Assembly: GCA_002394385.1 (NCBI GenBank)
Contig: DGTS01000008.1
Location: 1-64,000 of the forward strand
Length of the DNA stretch: 64,000 nt
Direction: 5' to 3'
Source: Prevotella sp. UBA4330
Lineage (GTDB): Bacteria; Bacteroidota; Bacteroidia; Bacteroidales; Bacteroidaceae
A model generated the notes under the pieces. It had not been told where the DNA came from. It saw only the letters and a program-made list of their open reading frames with translations, and did no database searches. Below, in pieces: positions 27,925 through 35,224 of this stretch (positions are counted from its first letter, which is position 1; each line of letters begins with the position of its first letter). The translations under genes and the position numbers were made by a program.

Positions 27925-29826
27925 CTATTTTCTTATTTTCCTACCTTTATAAATATAGATACCCTTCTGTGTCGGTTCGCCTTTCAGTTTCCTGCCGTCA
28001 AGTGAATACCAGCAGTCGTCTGTCATCAGTTCGTTCGTCACGGTTTCAATACCCGTGCTTCCGCTAACGGTCAGAGAGTAGGACACGTTGTCTGCGGGGA
28101 AGTAGTGGGGTCTGCCTTCATAACTTGCAGTAATCTTTGCCGTGCCACCGCCCACGAGCGTGACGGCACCCGTCGATGAATTTACCGTTGCCACTTTGGG
28201 GTTGCTGCTTGAATAGATGATGCCACTGATCCATTTGCTGTTCGGGTTGTTTAGTGTCGGAGCAGTGAATGGCTCGCCGAGCGTGGCGGTGGCTGTCGTG
28301 GCAGAGAACGAGAGTTCTGTCGAAGAAGCCAAACCTGGATAATCCTCTCCCCAGAAAGCGTTGTCATACACTTTATATTCCCTAATTTTGACGATGTCCA
28401 CCTGATACGTCGTGATGACGTTCTGCTCGTTGGGATCTGCAGAATTGATGGGCACGAAATGACAATCGCTTATCGCCGTTTTAAGTGGTATTTTTTCCAC
28501 AAGTTTCTGCATCAACTGATCTTTTATCCGGTTGCTGTAACAATAAAATTTTAAGAAACACATATTATTGACGTCAAGTTCTATCGAGGTCAACTTGTTA
28601 TTATCACAATAGAGATACCCCATCTTTTTATTTTTCGTGATGTCGAGTGTGCCTAGTTGGTTATTGCTACAATGAAAATTCTGCAACTCAGAATTGTTCG
28701 TTACGTCGATTGAAGTAAGTTTATTGTTGCTGCAATCTAATGACCCCAATGATTTATGTACACTGACATCAAGATTGGTTAGTTGGTTAGCGCTACAGTT
28801 CAGTCCGTGTATCTTCGTGTTTGCCGACAGGTCTAGCGTGGTCAGATTGTTTTTGTCGCAAATCAGGTTTTCCAAGTTAGTGAAATATTCTATTCCTTTA
28901 AGGCTTGCAATTCCTTTGTTAGAGACGTTGAGTACAATCTCATTCTTTGCTTCGGATTTCATCAGGTAGTCCTTCTGGTATATTTCCCTCAGCGCATTAC
29001 GGAAATTAGCATCGGGGATTTTCTCATTGGCCTGGTCTAACAGTATGACATCGTCGTTAATGACGATTGTTTGGTCGGTGATTGCAGTGCCGTTTTTCGT
29101 AGTGATGGTATATTTCGTGGCATCGAATATCGCATCTTCAGGATCATCAATATGCTGCTTGCCGTTAAATGTCATTGCCTTCACGTTATTCACCCTCTTG
29201 TCAGTGGATGAGGATGAATAGAGACCGAGCGTTGTGGCGCTGCTGCCGCTGAAGGTTACATTGGCAATGTCGCGCAGGCAGTTGTTTTTGGATTTGATAG
29301 TCAGCCCTATATTGTTAATCGTCAGTGTCTCCGTTGCATTCTTGCCCTCTATGCCCTTGCCGCTGCCCGAGGCAATGACATTAAGTACACCATTGCCCTG
29401 AATTGTCAGGTTGCCGCCCCACAGATAGATAACCCGATAACTGTTTCCTGTGTACCAAAGTTCCGTATTGGAACCAGTTGCGCACTCGATAATCGTATTC
29501 GTCTTACACTGGATGACGCTTGCGTCTTTGCATTGGAGTTCGTTTGTGCCTTTGAAGACAATTTTCAAGCCGTCACAGTCATAGTTGTCTATGCCGTTCT
29601 TGTCGTCACCGCTTCGTGACATTTTAACGTCTGTCAGCGTCAGCGTCTTCGTCGAGTGGCTGTACGTCACGGTACCGCTTGTAATATCGCTGCTTTTCTG
29701 CACGATTTGCGTGTAGTTGTCGCTGCTCACTTTCACTCCGCCCACGTAGAACCCGTAGTCGGTTGCTGCCTGAGCCGTCGTTGCCATCGCAATGAGTGCG
29801 AGCATGGAGTACATTACTTTCTTCAT
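27925..29826 (-). CDS. Secreted LRR and Big-like domain protein
   Basis: Exported protein of 633 residues: signal peptide ending TTAQAA, then a beta-helix-like region near 25-230 (GNELQ/CATGSNTELWY-type strands, similar in style to the DUF4353 protein at 53023). Next come about six Bacteroidetes-type leucine-rich repeats (LTTLDLSANTKIHGLNCSAN and relatives, about 320-430) and a bacterial Ig-like domain near 525-595 (SSNPKVATVNSSTGAVTLVG). It closes with a tail WYSLDGRKLKGEPTQKGIYI of the kind found on secreted Prevotella proteins. Likely a surface adhesion or binding protein. No partner gene is obvious; it is separated from the TIR operon by about 300 bp. Confidence 0.82.
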   Translation of the reverse strand: MKKVMYSMLALIAMATTAQAATDYGFYVGGVKVSSDNYTQIVQKSSDITSGTVTYSHSTKTLTLTDVKMSRSGDDKNGIDNYDCDGLKIVFKGTNELQCKDASVIQCKTNTIIECATGSNTELWYTGNSYRVIYLWGGNLTIQGNGVLNVIASGSGKGIEGKNATETLTINNIGLTIKSKNNCLRDIANVTFSGSSATTLGLYSSSSTDKRVNNVKAMTFNGKQHIDDPEDAIFDATKYTITTKNGTAITDQTIVINDDVILLDQANEKIPDANFRNALREIYQKDYLMKSEAKNEIVLNVSNKGIASLKGIEYFTNLENLICDKNNLTTLDLSANTKIHGLNCSANQLTNLDVSVHKSLGSLDCSNNKLTSIDVTNNSELQNFHCSNNQLGTLDITKNKKMGYLYCDNNKLTSIELDVNNMCFLKFYCYSNRIKDQLMQKLVEKIPLKTAISDCHFVPINSADPNEQNVITTYQVDIVKIREYKVYDNAFWGEDYPGLASSTELSFSATTATATLGEPFTAPTLNNPNSKWISGIIYSSSNPKVATVNSSTGAVTLVGGGTAKITASYEGRPHYFPADNVSYSLTVSGSTGIETVTNELMTDDCWYSLDGRKLKGEPTQKGIYIYKGRKIRK

Positions 29827-29886
29827 AATTGTGTTGTATTTAAATGGTTAATAATAACAATTTGACTACGTTGATGATTTCGAGTA

Positions 29887-29894
29887 CAAAATTA
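29887..29894 (-). promoter_or_regulatory. -7 box TAATTTTG for the LRR gene
   Basis: TAnnTTTG on the minus strand about 60 bp before the LRR start. Confidence 0.55.
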
Positions 29895-29913
29895 CGAAGA
29901 AACGGCTATGAGC

Positions 29914-30005
29914 AGTTGTTTAAATCTACCAAAAAAACATGGAAAGTTGTTTAAATCTACCAAAATGCAGGAAAACGGTTTGTTTTGTCCATTTTCCTGC
30001 ATTTT
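29914..30005. repeat. Direct repeat plus inverted repeat in the LRR/dynamin gap
   Basis: AGTTGTTTAAATCTACCAAAA occurs at 29914-29934 and 29945-29965, and AAAATGCAGGAAAA (29962-29975) forms a perfect inverted repeat with 29992-30005. The wider gap (29827-30243, 417 bp) could encode 92 residues on the minus strand, but the frame is mostly repeat and looks like a decayed remnant. 30010-30243 shows nothing else I recognise. Confidence 0.7.
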
Positions 30006-30243
30006 TTTGCATTTATGATTAATCTGTCGAATCAGAAAGTAAGAGGTTCTGTCAGTCTTTCGGTGTAATGGTGAAGAATGACAAAGGGTCACCTTGGCAA
30101 AGAAGTTGAAATCATAGGGAACTGGCACTTGATTCCTTGAAATGTCAGCACGATAGGTGGTACCATCCAAGGTGCATTTATAAGGTGATATATCTAAACG
30201 GCCAATGACTGTAAGTGAGACGTAAATATCTGGGGTTGGCGTG

Positions 30244-31929
30244 TCAGGGGACTATTTCTGCATCTTCGATGTCATGCTCCATCCACTGGCGCAGTTGGTT
30301 GCGGTAGCCAGCGAGGTTGTCGCTCTGCTGCTGCATTTGCTGCAGTTCTTCCTCGCGTGTTGCTATGAGTTTGAGCATCTCGGGATAACTGGGGGCGAAC
30401 GTTTTGTAGTAACTCTCATCGCTGTCGAACATCTTGAAGATGCCGGAGAATATCTCGTTGACGCTCTCTCGTAACGTGTGCTGCAGTTCGGCGACCTTTT
30501 CGTTGCGCTGTTTTGCCTCGTACCAGTCGTACAGTTCCATCGCAACGCCAAGTGCGACGCTGGCATTGCCTATCCAGCGACCTGCCTTTGTCTCGAACTT
30601 TGCTGCATGGCCTATGGCTGTGCGGTAGGTTTGTGAGAAGAGGCTGTAGGCGTGGCTGACGACTTCGAGTTTCGACTTAACATCGCGCAGCACCTTCTGT
30701 GACTCTTTAAGGCTGTTTCCGAGCATGTCGTTTTGTGCCTGGAAGCGGCTCTCGAACTCTATTTCCTTGCGTTCGAGCGATGTGTTGTTAGCCTCGGCGC
30801 ACTCTGACATTATCTGGCTGATGTTTCGGTTGAGGATGTAGCAGGTGACTTTGCCGTGCTCCATTCCGAGTTGTTCCTCGACGACCTGCACGAGTTGGTC
30901 GGCTGTCTCGGCATGACGTATCTCGCTGAGGACGTGCTGCTTGAGGTCGTTCATGCGGTCGGTCATGGTGGCTCGGCTGCTGTTGAGTTCTTGTCGTAGT
31001 ATGGTGCAGTCGCTCCGCATGTCGGCAATCTCCTCACGGCAGCGCATCAGCGGTGTTGCCATCTGACGGTTGACGACGTCGATGTTCTCGCCGATGTCCA
31101 TGAGCACGTCGCGCACGACGGCGATGCTGGACCCTTCTGCGAGTTGCACGGCGGTGGTGGTGCCCACCAACTGTTCGACCTCGGCGCGGAGGAGGCTGAT
31201 GTGTGAGCGTTGCTCATAGTCGTCTTTGTGCTGCATCCAGTAGTCGAGTCCGCGTCCTTTGGGGTCAGCGGCGATGCACGCTATGCGCAGGGCTGCGCGT
31301 TCGTGGCCGCTTAGTTGAAGGGTGTCGGTGAGCCGTTGCGCGAGTGTCTCTTGTTTGACGGCGGCATGCTCCTGATAGTCCTCCTCGTCGGTCATGTCTG
31401 TTCCCGCCTCGTCCATTTTGTTTATGACGAATATGGTGACAGGAAGTTTCTTGAAATCGCGCAGCACTAGTCGCAGGCTTTCCTTGTGTGAGTCCTTCAA
31501 GGGCAGCACTGCGTCGCATACATATACGACGACCTCTGCCTCGGAAATATACTTGCGGGTAATCTCGGAGCATCTTATCTGCTGTCCGTCGATTTCCTTT
31601 TCCTTTGTTCCGAAGAGTCCCGGAGTGTCCACAATCTCGTAATCGTGTCCGAGAGAGTCGAGGTGATAGACAGTTATTTCGTCTGAGGACTCTGCGACGT
31701 CAATCTTCATTGAGTCGTGCAGTTTGCCCAGCATGCCAGCCACAGCACTTGTCTTGCCGTCGCTGAAGGAGCCGAGCATTACGATGCGTGTTTTCCCAGC
31801 CCGTGCACTACGTATGGCGGAGTTGATTTTCTCTGCCACATCGCTGAGTTCGAGTCCCAGTTCCTGTCCTTGTTCGACTATGCTTTGCAGTTGTCGGAGC
31901 CGTTCGATATTGTTTTCAGATTGTGCCAT
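30244..31929 (-). CDS. Dynamin-like GTPase A (LeoA-like)
   Basis: A 561-residue large GTPase. G1 is GSFSDGKTS (53-61), G2 probably T86 (SSDEITVYHL), G3 DTPG (101-104), G4 NKMD (170-173); the last is a clean guanine-specificity motif. Long helical stretches (about 255-560) with coiled-coil character follow, including VGTTTAVQLAEGSSIAVVRD and SLRESVNEIFSG-like helices, but no strong transmembrane segment. The G1 sequence GSFSDGKTS resembles LeoA-type bacterial dynamins. Its start overlaps the end of dynamin B by 14 bp, so the two are coupled. Role by analogy: membrane remodelling or membrane surveillance. Confidence 0.82.
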   Translation of the reverse strand: MAQSENNIERLRQLQSIVEQGQELGLELSDVAEKINSAIRSARAGKTRIVMLGSFSDGKTSAVAGMLGKLHDSMKIDVAESSDEITVYHLDSLGHDYEIVDTPGLFGTKEKEIDGQQIRCSEITRKYISEAEVVVYVCDAVLPLKDSHKESLRLVLRDFKKLPVTIFVINKMDEAGTDMTDEEDYQEHAAVKQETLAQRLTDTLQLSGHERAALRIACIAADPKGRGLDYWMQHKDDYEQRSHISLLRAEVEQLVGTTTAVQLAEGSSIAVVRDVLMDIGENIDVVNRQMATPLMRCREEIADMRSDCTILRQELNSSRATMTDRMNDLKQHVLSEIRHAETADQLVQVVEEQLGMEHGKVTCYILNRNISQIMSECAEANNTSLERKEIEFESRFQAQNDMLGNSLKESQKVLRDVKSKLEVVSHAYSLFSQTYRTAIGHAAKFETKAGRWIGNASVALGVAMELYDWYEAKQRNEKVAELQHTLRESVNEIFSGIFKMFDSDESYYKTFAPSYPEMLKLIATREEELQQMQQQSDNLAGYRNQLRQWMEHDIEDAEIVP

Positions 31930-33739
31930 ATTCCTTAGATTTTATGTCCTCAATGAATGTTGTTATGCTCTGCTGGGTGTCGTCGATGATGCCCTCGATG
32001 GTCTGTAGGTTGCGTGTTTCCTCCTCGATGGCAGCCATCATGCGGTCGCGGTTTTCCGCTATCTGTTCGCAGATGCCCTTTGTGAGTTCTTTCAGTCGTA
32101 TCTTGCTGTCAATGCGTGCCGCGTCTATCTGCCGTCGCGCCACCTGCTTTGCCTTGCTTCGCCGTTCGTCGCCGAATATCGTCTTGCGTGCTATGTGCGA
32201 CAGTCCTCCGAGCACTGCGCCTGTTGCTGTTGCCACTCCTGGTGCTATGAAGGTGAAGAAACTTCCTATGGAAGCACCTCCCGCCACCGATATAGCGAAA
32301 CTGCCGATGTCGCCCATGCCCAGATTGAGTGCCTGTTCTATGCGTTTTGTGCTTACGAAATAAGAGCCGAGTCGCTTCTGCGGGTCATCGATGCTCAGTT
32401 GTTCAGCCACGGGAATGTAGTCAATTTGCTGTTTCCGCTGTGTTATGTAGTCGTTCATCTCTCTGATGTCGCGTGCCACTGCCTCGTTGATGTCGCGTTC
32501 GAGACGTGACGGAAGAGTAGATTCCAGTTGCTCGATGGCGAACTTGCGCTGTCTTTCGTTCAGCACTTTGTTGTCGATGGCTGCGCACACCTTGTCTTTC
32601 AGTTGGTTGTAAGCGTTGTTGTTCACCTGCTTAATGTCGCGTTCGACAGCCGCCTGTGTCTTGACGGCAATGCTCCTTATGTCGCCGTGGAGGGTGTGCA
32701 GCAGCATCCGTGTTCGTCGCGTTGCCTCCTGTTGTCTGCTCAGTTCGTCGCTTATTCCGTGGTATGCGGTACGTGCGAGCGATATCATCTTCTGCTTGTT
32801 TGCTTCCACTATCTCCTCGATGAAGTGGTCGGCCATGTTGTCGATGAGTTCTATCAGCGAGTGCATACGGCTGAATCGGAACAGCGTGTCGCCGTCGCCG
32901 AAATATGTCTTCAGTTTGCGTTGCGCTCTGAGCAGGTCGGTTCTTGTCTCTGCGAACTCTGCCACCGAGCACATGGCGAGCAGTCCTTGCAGCGAGATGT
33001 TTCCCTTGTAACGCTCGCCGAGTATGTCGCGGAAGGTGTTGGTTATCAGCACTTCTGTCTTCACCGTTTTCTCCGTCATCAGCGTCTGGCGCTCTTCGGG
33101 CATGTCGTAGTCGCCGCTTCCGCCCCTTATATTATATATGGAATATACGCTCACCCAGTCTTTCAGGTAGCGTTTTATCTTCTCTGCCGTTGCCGTGTCG
33201 GGCTGTTTGTTGTGCCCCTGAACGTAGAATATGCAGTGGGCCTTGGCAAGTGCGCGTTTTATCTCTTCCGAATAGTCCTCTTCTCGCCCCTCTATGCCCG
33301 GCACGTCTATCAGTGTGAAGGGTTTGCCGTTAATCTTCAGGTGGTACTCGCAATAAACTTTAGTGAAGTCGGCGCGTCCGTCTCCCACAATCATTCCGTC
33401 CTGTGCGTTGCCCGTCTCGGCACGTGTCTGCGCCCTTGTTTCCTCGTTTGTCAGAATGCGCATTGTCTCTATGAGTGTGCTCTTGCCCGCATTCGTCTCT
33501 CCGAAGAAGGCAATCACCAGTTGGTCCCACACGGTGGAGTCTATCGTCTGCTCCGCCTGTGTGCTGTATTCGCTGATAAGTCGCTCGAGTGTTGTTGCCA
33601 TAGCGTCGCGACTTTGCTCCAGCGCGGCATCTCGCCCGCTGGTTCCTCGCATGTCGCTTGCCGCCTGTTGCAGTTGTGCCACTATGCGCCTGTATTCGCG
33701 TTGCACTTTAAGTTTCGCGTCTTCGCTGCTTTTTCCCAT
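31916..33739 (-). CDS. Dynamin-like GTPase B with membrane-insertion helices
   Basis: Start taken at MGKSSEDAKLK (33739), just downstream of a promoter box; the frame extends upstream without coding character. In the 607-residue protein, G1 is GETNAGKST (80-88) and G3 DVPG (145-148). I do not see a canonical N/TKxD G4; VSVYSIYNIRGG lies in the expected area. A hydrophobic, Gly-rich segment (FAISVAGGASIGSFFTFIAP and beyond, about 445-490) fits the paddle used by dynamins to enter membranes, and coiled coils flank it. First gene of a two-gene operon with dynamin A. Paired bacterial dynamins form hetero-oligomers; this pair may do so. Confidence 0.82.
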   Translation of the reverse strand: MGKSSEDAKLKVQREYRRIVAQLQQAASDMRGTSGRDAALEQSRDAMATTLERLISEYSTQAEQTIDSTVWDQLVIAFFGETNAGKSTLIETMRILTNEETRAQTRAETGNAQDGMIVGDGRADFTKVYCEYHLKINGKPFTLIDVPGIEGREEDYSEEIKRALAKAHCIFYVQGHNKQPDTATAEKIKRYLKDWVSVYSIYNIRGGSGDYDMPEERQTLMTEKTVKTEVLITNTFRDILGERYKGNISLQGLLAMCSVAEFAETRTDLLRAQRKLKTYFGDGDTLFRFSRMHSLIELIDNMADHFIEEIVEANKQKMISLARTAYHGISDELSRQQEATRRTRMLLHTLHGDIRSIAVKTQAAVERDIKQVNNNAYNQLKDKVCAAIDNKVLNERQRKFAIEQLESTLPSRLERDINEAVARDIREMNDYITQRKQQIDYIPVAEQLSIDDPQKRLGSYFVSTKRIEQALNLGMGDIGSFAISVAGGASIGSFFTFIAPGVATATGAVLGGLSHIARKTIFGDERRSKAKQVARRQIDAARIDSKIRLKELTKGICEQIAENRDRMMAAIEEETRNLQTIEGIIDDTQQSITTFIEDIKSKEYGTI

Positions 33740-33753
33740 AGAGTTTTCAAAGG

Positions 33754-33761
33754 CAAAAATA
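33754..33761 (-). promoter_or_regulatory. -7 box TATTTTTG for the dynamin operon
   Basis: TAnnTTTG on the minus strand 15 bp upstream of the chosen start of dynamin B. Confidence 0.55.
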
Positions 33762-33913
33762 AGTAATTGTTGTGATATAGCATAGGGAACAATCGCTGTT
33801 TTATGCTTTATTAACCATGAATGTTGCTCAAAGAGCGGGAAAACTCGTAACTTTGAAGCAGTATTTTCGAGATATAAAAGCAATTATTTATGAGATGGTT
33901 CATAGGACACCGA

Positions 33914-34011
33914 CCCCACCCCTGCCCCTCCCCTGCATGGGAGGGGAGTGCCTTGGGGTAGTAGCACAGCCGTTGTTCCCCCGCCAATGCAGGGGAGGCG
34001 CAGGGGTGGGG
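33914..34011. repeat. Long GC-rich inverted repeat
   Basis: 33914-33938 and 33987-34011 are inverted copies matching at 24 of 25 positions (core CCCCTCCCCTGCAT). A further hairpin CCCCTCCC..GGGAGGGG sits in the left arm. It lies between the divergent dynamin operon and the hydrolase gene, so it is not a simple terminator. Confidence 0.85.
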
Positions 34012-34057
34012 CAGGTGACCAATGCCATTTAAACGACCTAATAGAAAACGCTGAAAT

Positions 34058-35104
34058 ATGGAAAACCAGTATCAGAAGCAATTCCCCGACATCATGGAGG
34101 GCAAGAAGATAATGTATGTTCACGGCTTCGGCTCGTCGGCAAGCAGCGGAACGGTGACCAGAATACGCACGATGCTGCCTTCGGCAACTGTCGTTGCGGA
34201 CGATATCCCCGTTGACCCGCACGAGGGAATTGCCATGTTGCGCGAGATGGCAGAGCGCGAACAGCCCGACCTCATCATAGGAACGTCGATGGGAGGAATG
34301 TATGCCGAGCAACTGTATGGCTACGACCGAATACTCGTGAACCCCGCCCTGCGCATCGCCGACACAATGGGCGCGCACGGCATGGTGGGCAAGCAGACCT
34401 TCCAGAACCCGCGAAAGGATGGCGTGCAGGAGTTCATCGTCACCAAGGCGATGGTAAAGGAGTATCGTGATGTGCAGGAGCAGTGCTTCAAGGACACATC
34501 GGAGCAGGAGCAAGAGCATGTGTGGGGACTCTTTGGCGACCAAGACCCGCTGGTGCACACCTATCCCCTGTTTGCCGAACACTACCGTCATGCGGTATGG
34601 TTCCACGGCGAGCACCGCATGAACGACGACATCTTCCTGAACAGTGTTATTCCCGTGATACGCTGGATAGACGACCGCCAGAACGGGAAAGAGCGCGAGG
34701 TGGTTTTCGTCAGCATCGATGCGCTGCGCGACAAGAACGGCGGCCAGCAACCGTCAGCACGCAAGGCATTCCGCCAACTGCTTGAGACATACAACATCTA
34801 CATCGTTGCGCCGTCGCCAAACTATAGCGGCGACGAGTGCAAGAGCGTGCAGGAATGGCTGAAAGACATCATCAGCGTGCCGGCATACGACCACATCATC
34901 TTTGCCAACCAGCCCCAACTGCTGCTCGGCGACTTCCTTATACAGCCCTCACCGCTCAACGCTCACCCCTCAACGCTCAACGCTCAGCCCTCAACACTCA
35001 ACTCCCAGCCCTCCTTCATGGGCACAGTAATCCCCTTGGGAAGCGACACTTTCAAGACCTGGGACGAGATAATGGAGTACTTCTCACGGCTAAACGGACG
35101 CTGA
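34058..35104 (+). CDS. YqiA-like alpha/beta hydrolase fused to a HAD-like domain
   Basis: Residues 15-215 match the UPF0227/YqiA esterase family: MYVHGFGSSASSGT near the oxyanion region, nucleophile Ser77 in IIGTSMGGMYAEQL, and late acid/His candidates in GDQDPLVH and FHGEHRMND. Residues 225-348 resemble a 5'-nucleotidase-type HAD domain (EVVFVSIDALRD, NYSGDECKSVQEWL, LLLGDFLI, TFKTWDEIMEYF), but the nucleophile Asp is not clear. About 24 residues at 296-319 (QPSPLNAHPSTLNAQPSTLN and on) come from a short DNA repeat and sit where the HAD motif GDxxIDD is expected, so phosphatase activity is doubtful. Confidence 0.75.
   Translation: MENQYQKQFPDIMEGKKIMYVHGFGSSASSGTVTRIRTMLPSATVVADDIPVDPHEGIAMLREMAEREQPDLIIGTSMGGMYAEQLYGYDRILVNPALRIADTMGAHGMVGKQTFQNPRKDGVQEFIVTKAMVKEYRDVQEQCFKDTSEQEQEHVWGLFGDQDPLVHTYPLFAEHYRHAVWFHGEHRMNDDIFLNSVIPVIRWIDDRQNGKEREVVFVSIDALRDKNGGQQPSARKAFRQLLETYNIYIVAPSPNYSGDECKSVQEWLKDIISVPAYDHIIFANQPQLLLGDFLIQPSPLNAHPSTLNAQPSTLNSQPSFMGTVIPLGSDTFKTWDEIMEYFSRLNGR
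34943..35013. repeat. CTCAACG/CTCAGCC repeat inside a coding sequence
   Basis: About nine units of 7-8 bp (CGCTCAA, CCCTCAA, GCTCAGC) run in frame through the hydrolase/HAD gene. The same units occur intergenically at 51618-51693 and inside the helicase gene at 37780-37830. Confidence 0.85.
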
Positions 35105-35122
35105 ACAACGAGTACGCGGTTC

Positions 35123-35207
35123 AGTACGTGACGTTCGGACTGACAGTCCGAAGCATGCGTACTGGCAGTCCGAAGCGTACGTACTGACAGTCCGAACGTC
35201 ACGTACT
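35123..35207. repeat. Nested palindromes built from AGTCCGAA
   Basis: A perfect 20-bp inverted repeat (35123-35142 with 35188-35207) encloses further copies of CAGTCCGAAGC and GTACGTACTG, including the palindrome TTCGGACTgacAGTCCGAA (35134-35152). It lies between the hydrolase and helicase genes, both plus strand, 18 bp before the helicase start. Confidence 0.85.
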
Positions 35208-35224
35208 AAAACGAAATCAAACAA

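Noticed and set aside
29892..30170. 92-residue minus-strand gene
   Set aside because: About a third of it is direct-repeat sequence, it has no recognisable domain, and it runs into the LRR promoter.
32528..33766. 412-residue plus-strand frame opposite dynamin B
   Set aside because: Cys/His/Val-rich composition typical of antisense frames, and dynamin B has clear GTPase motifs on the other strand.
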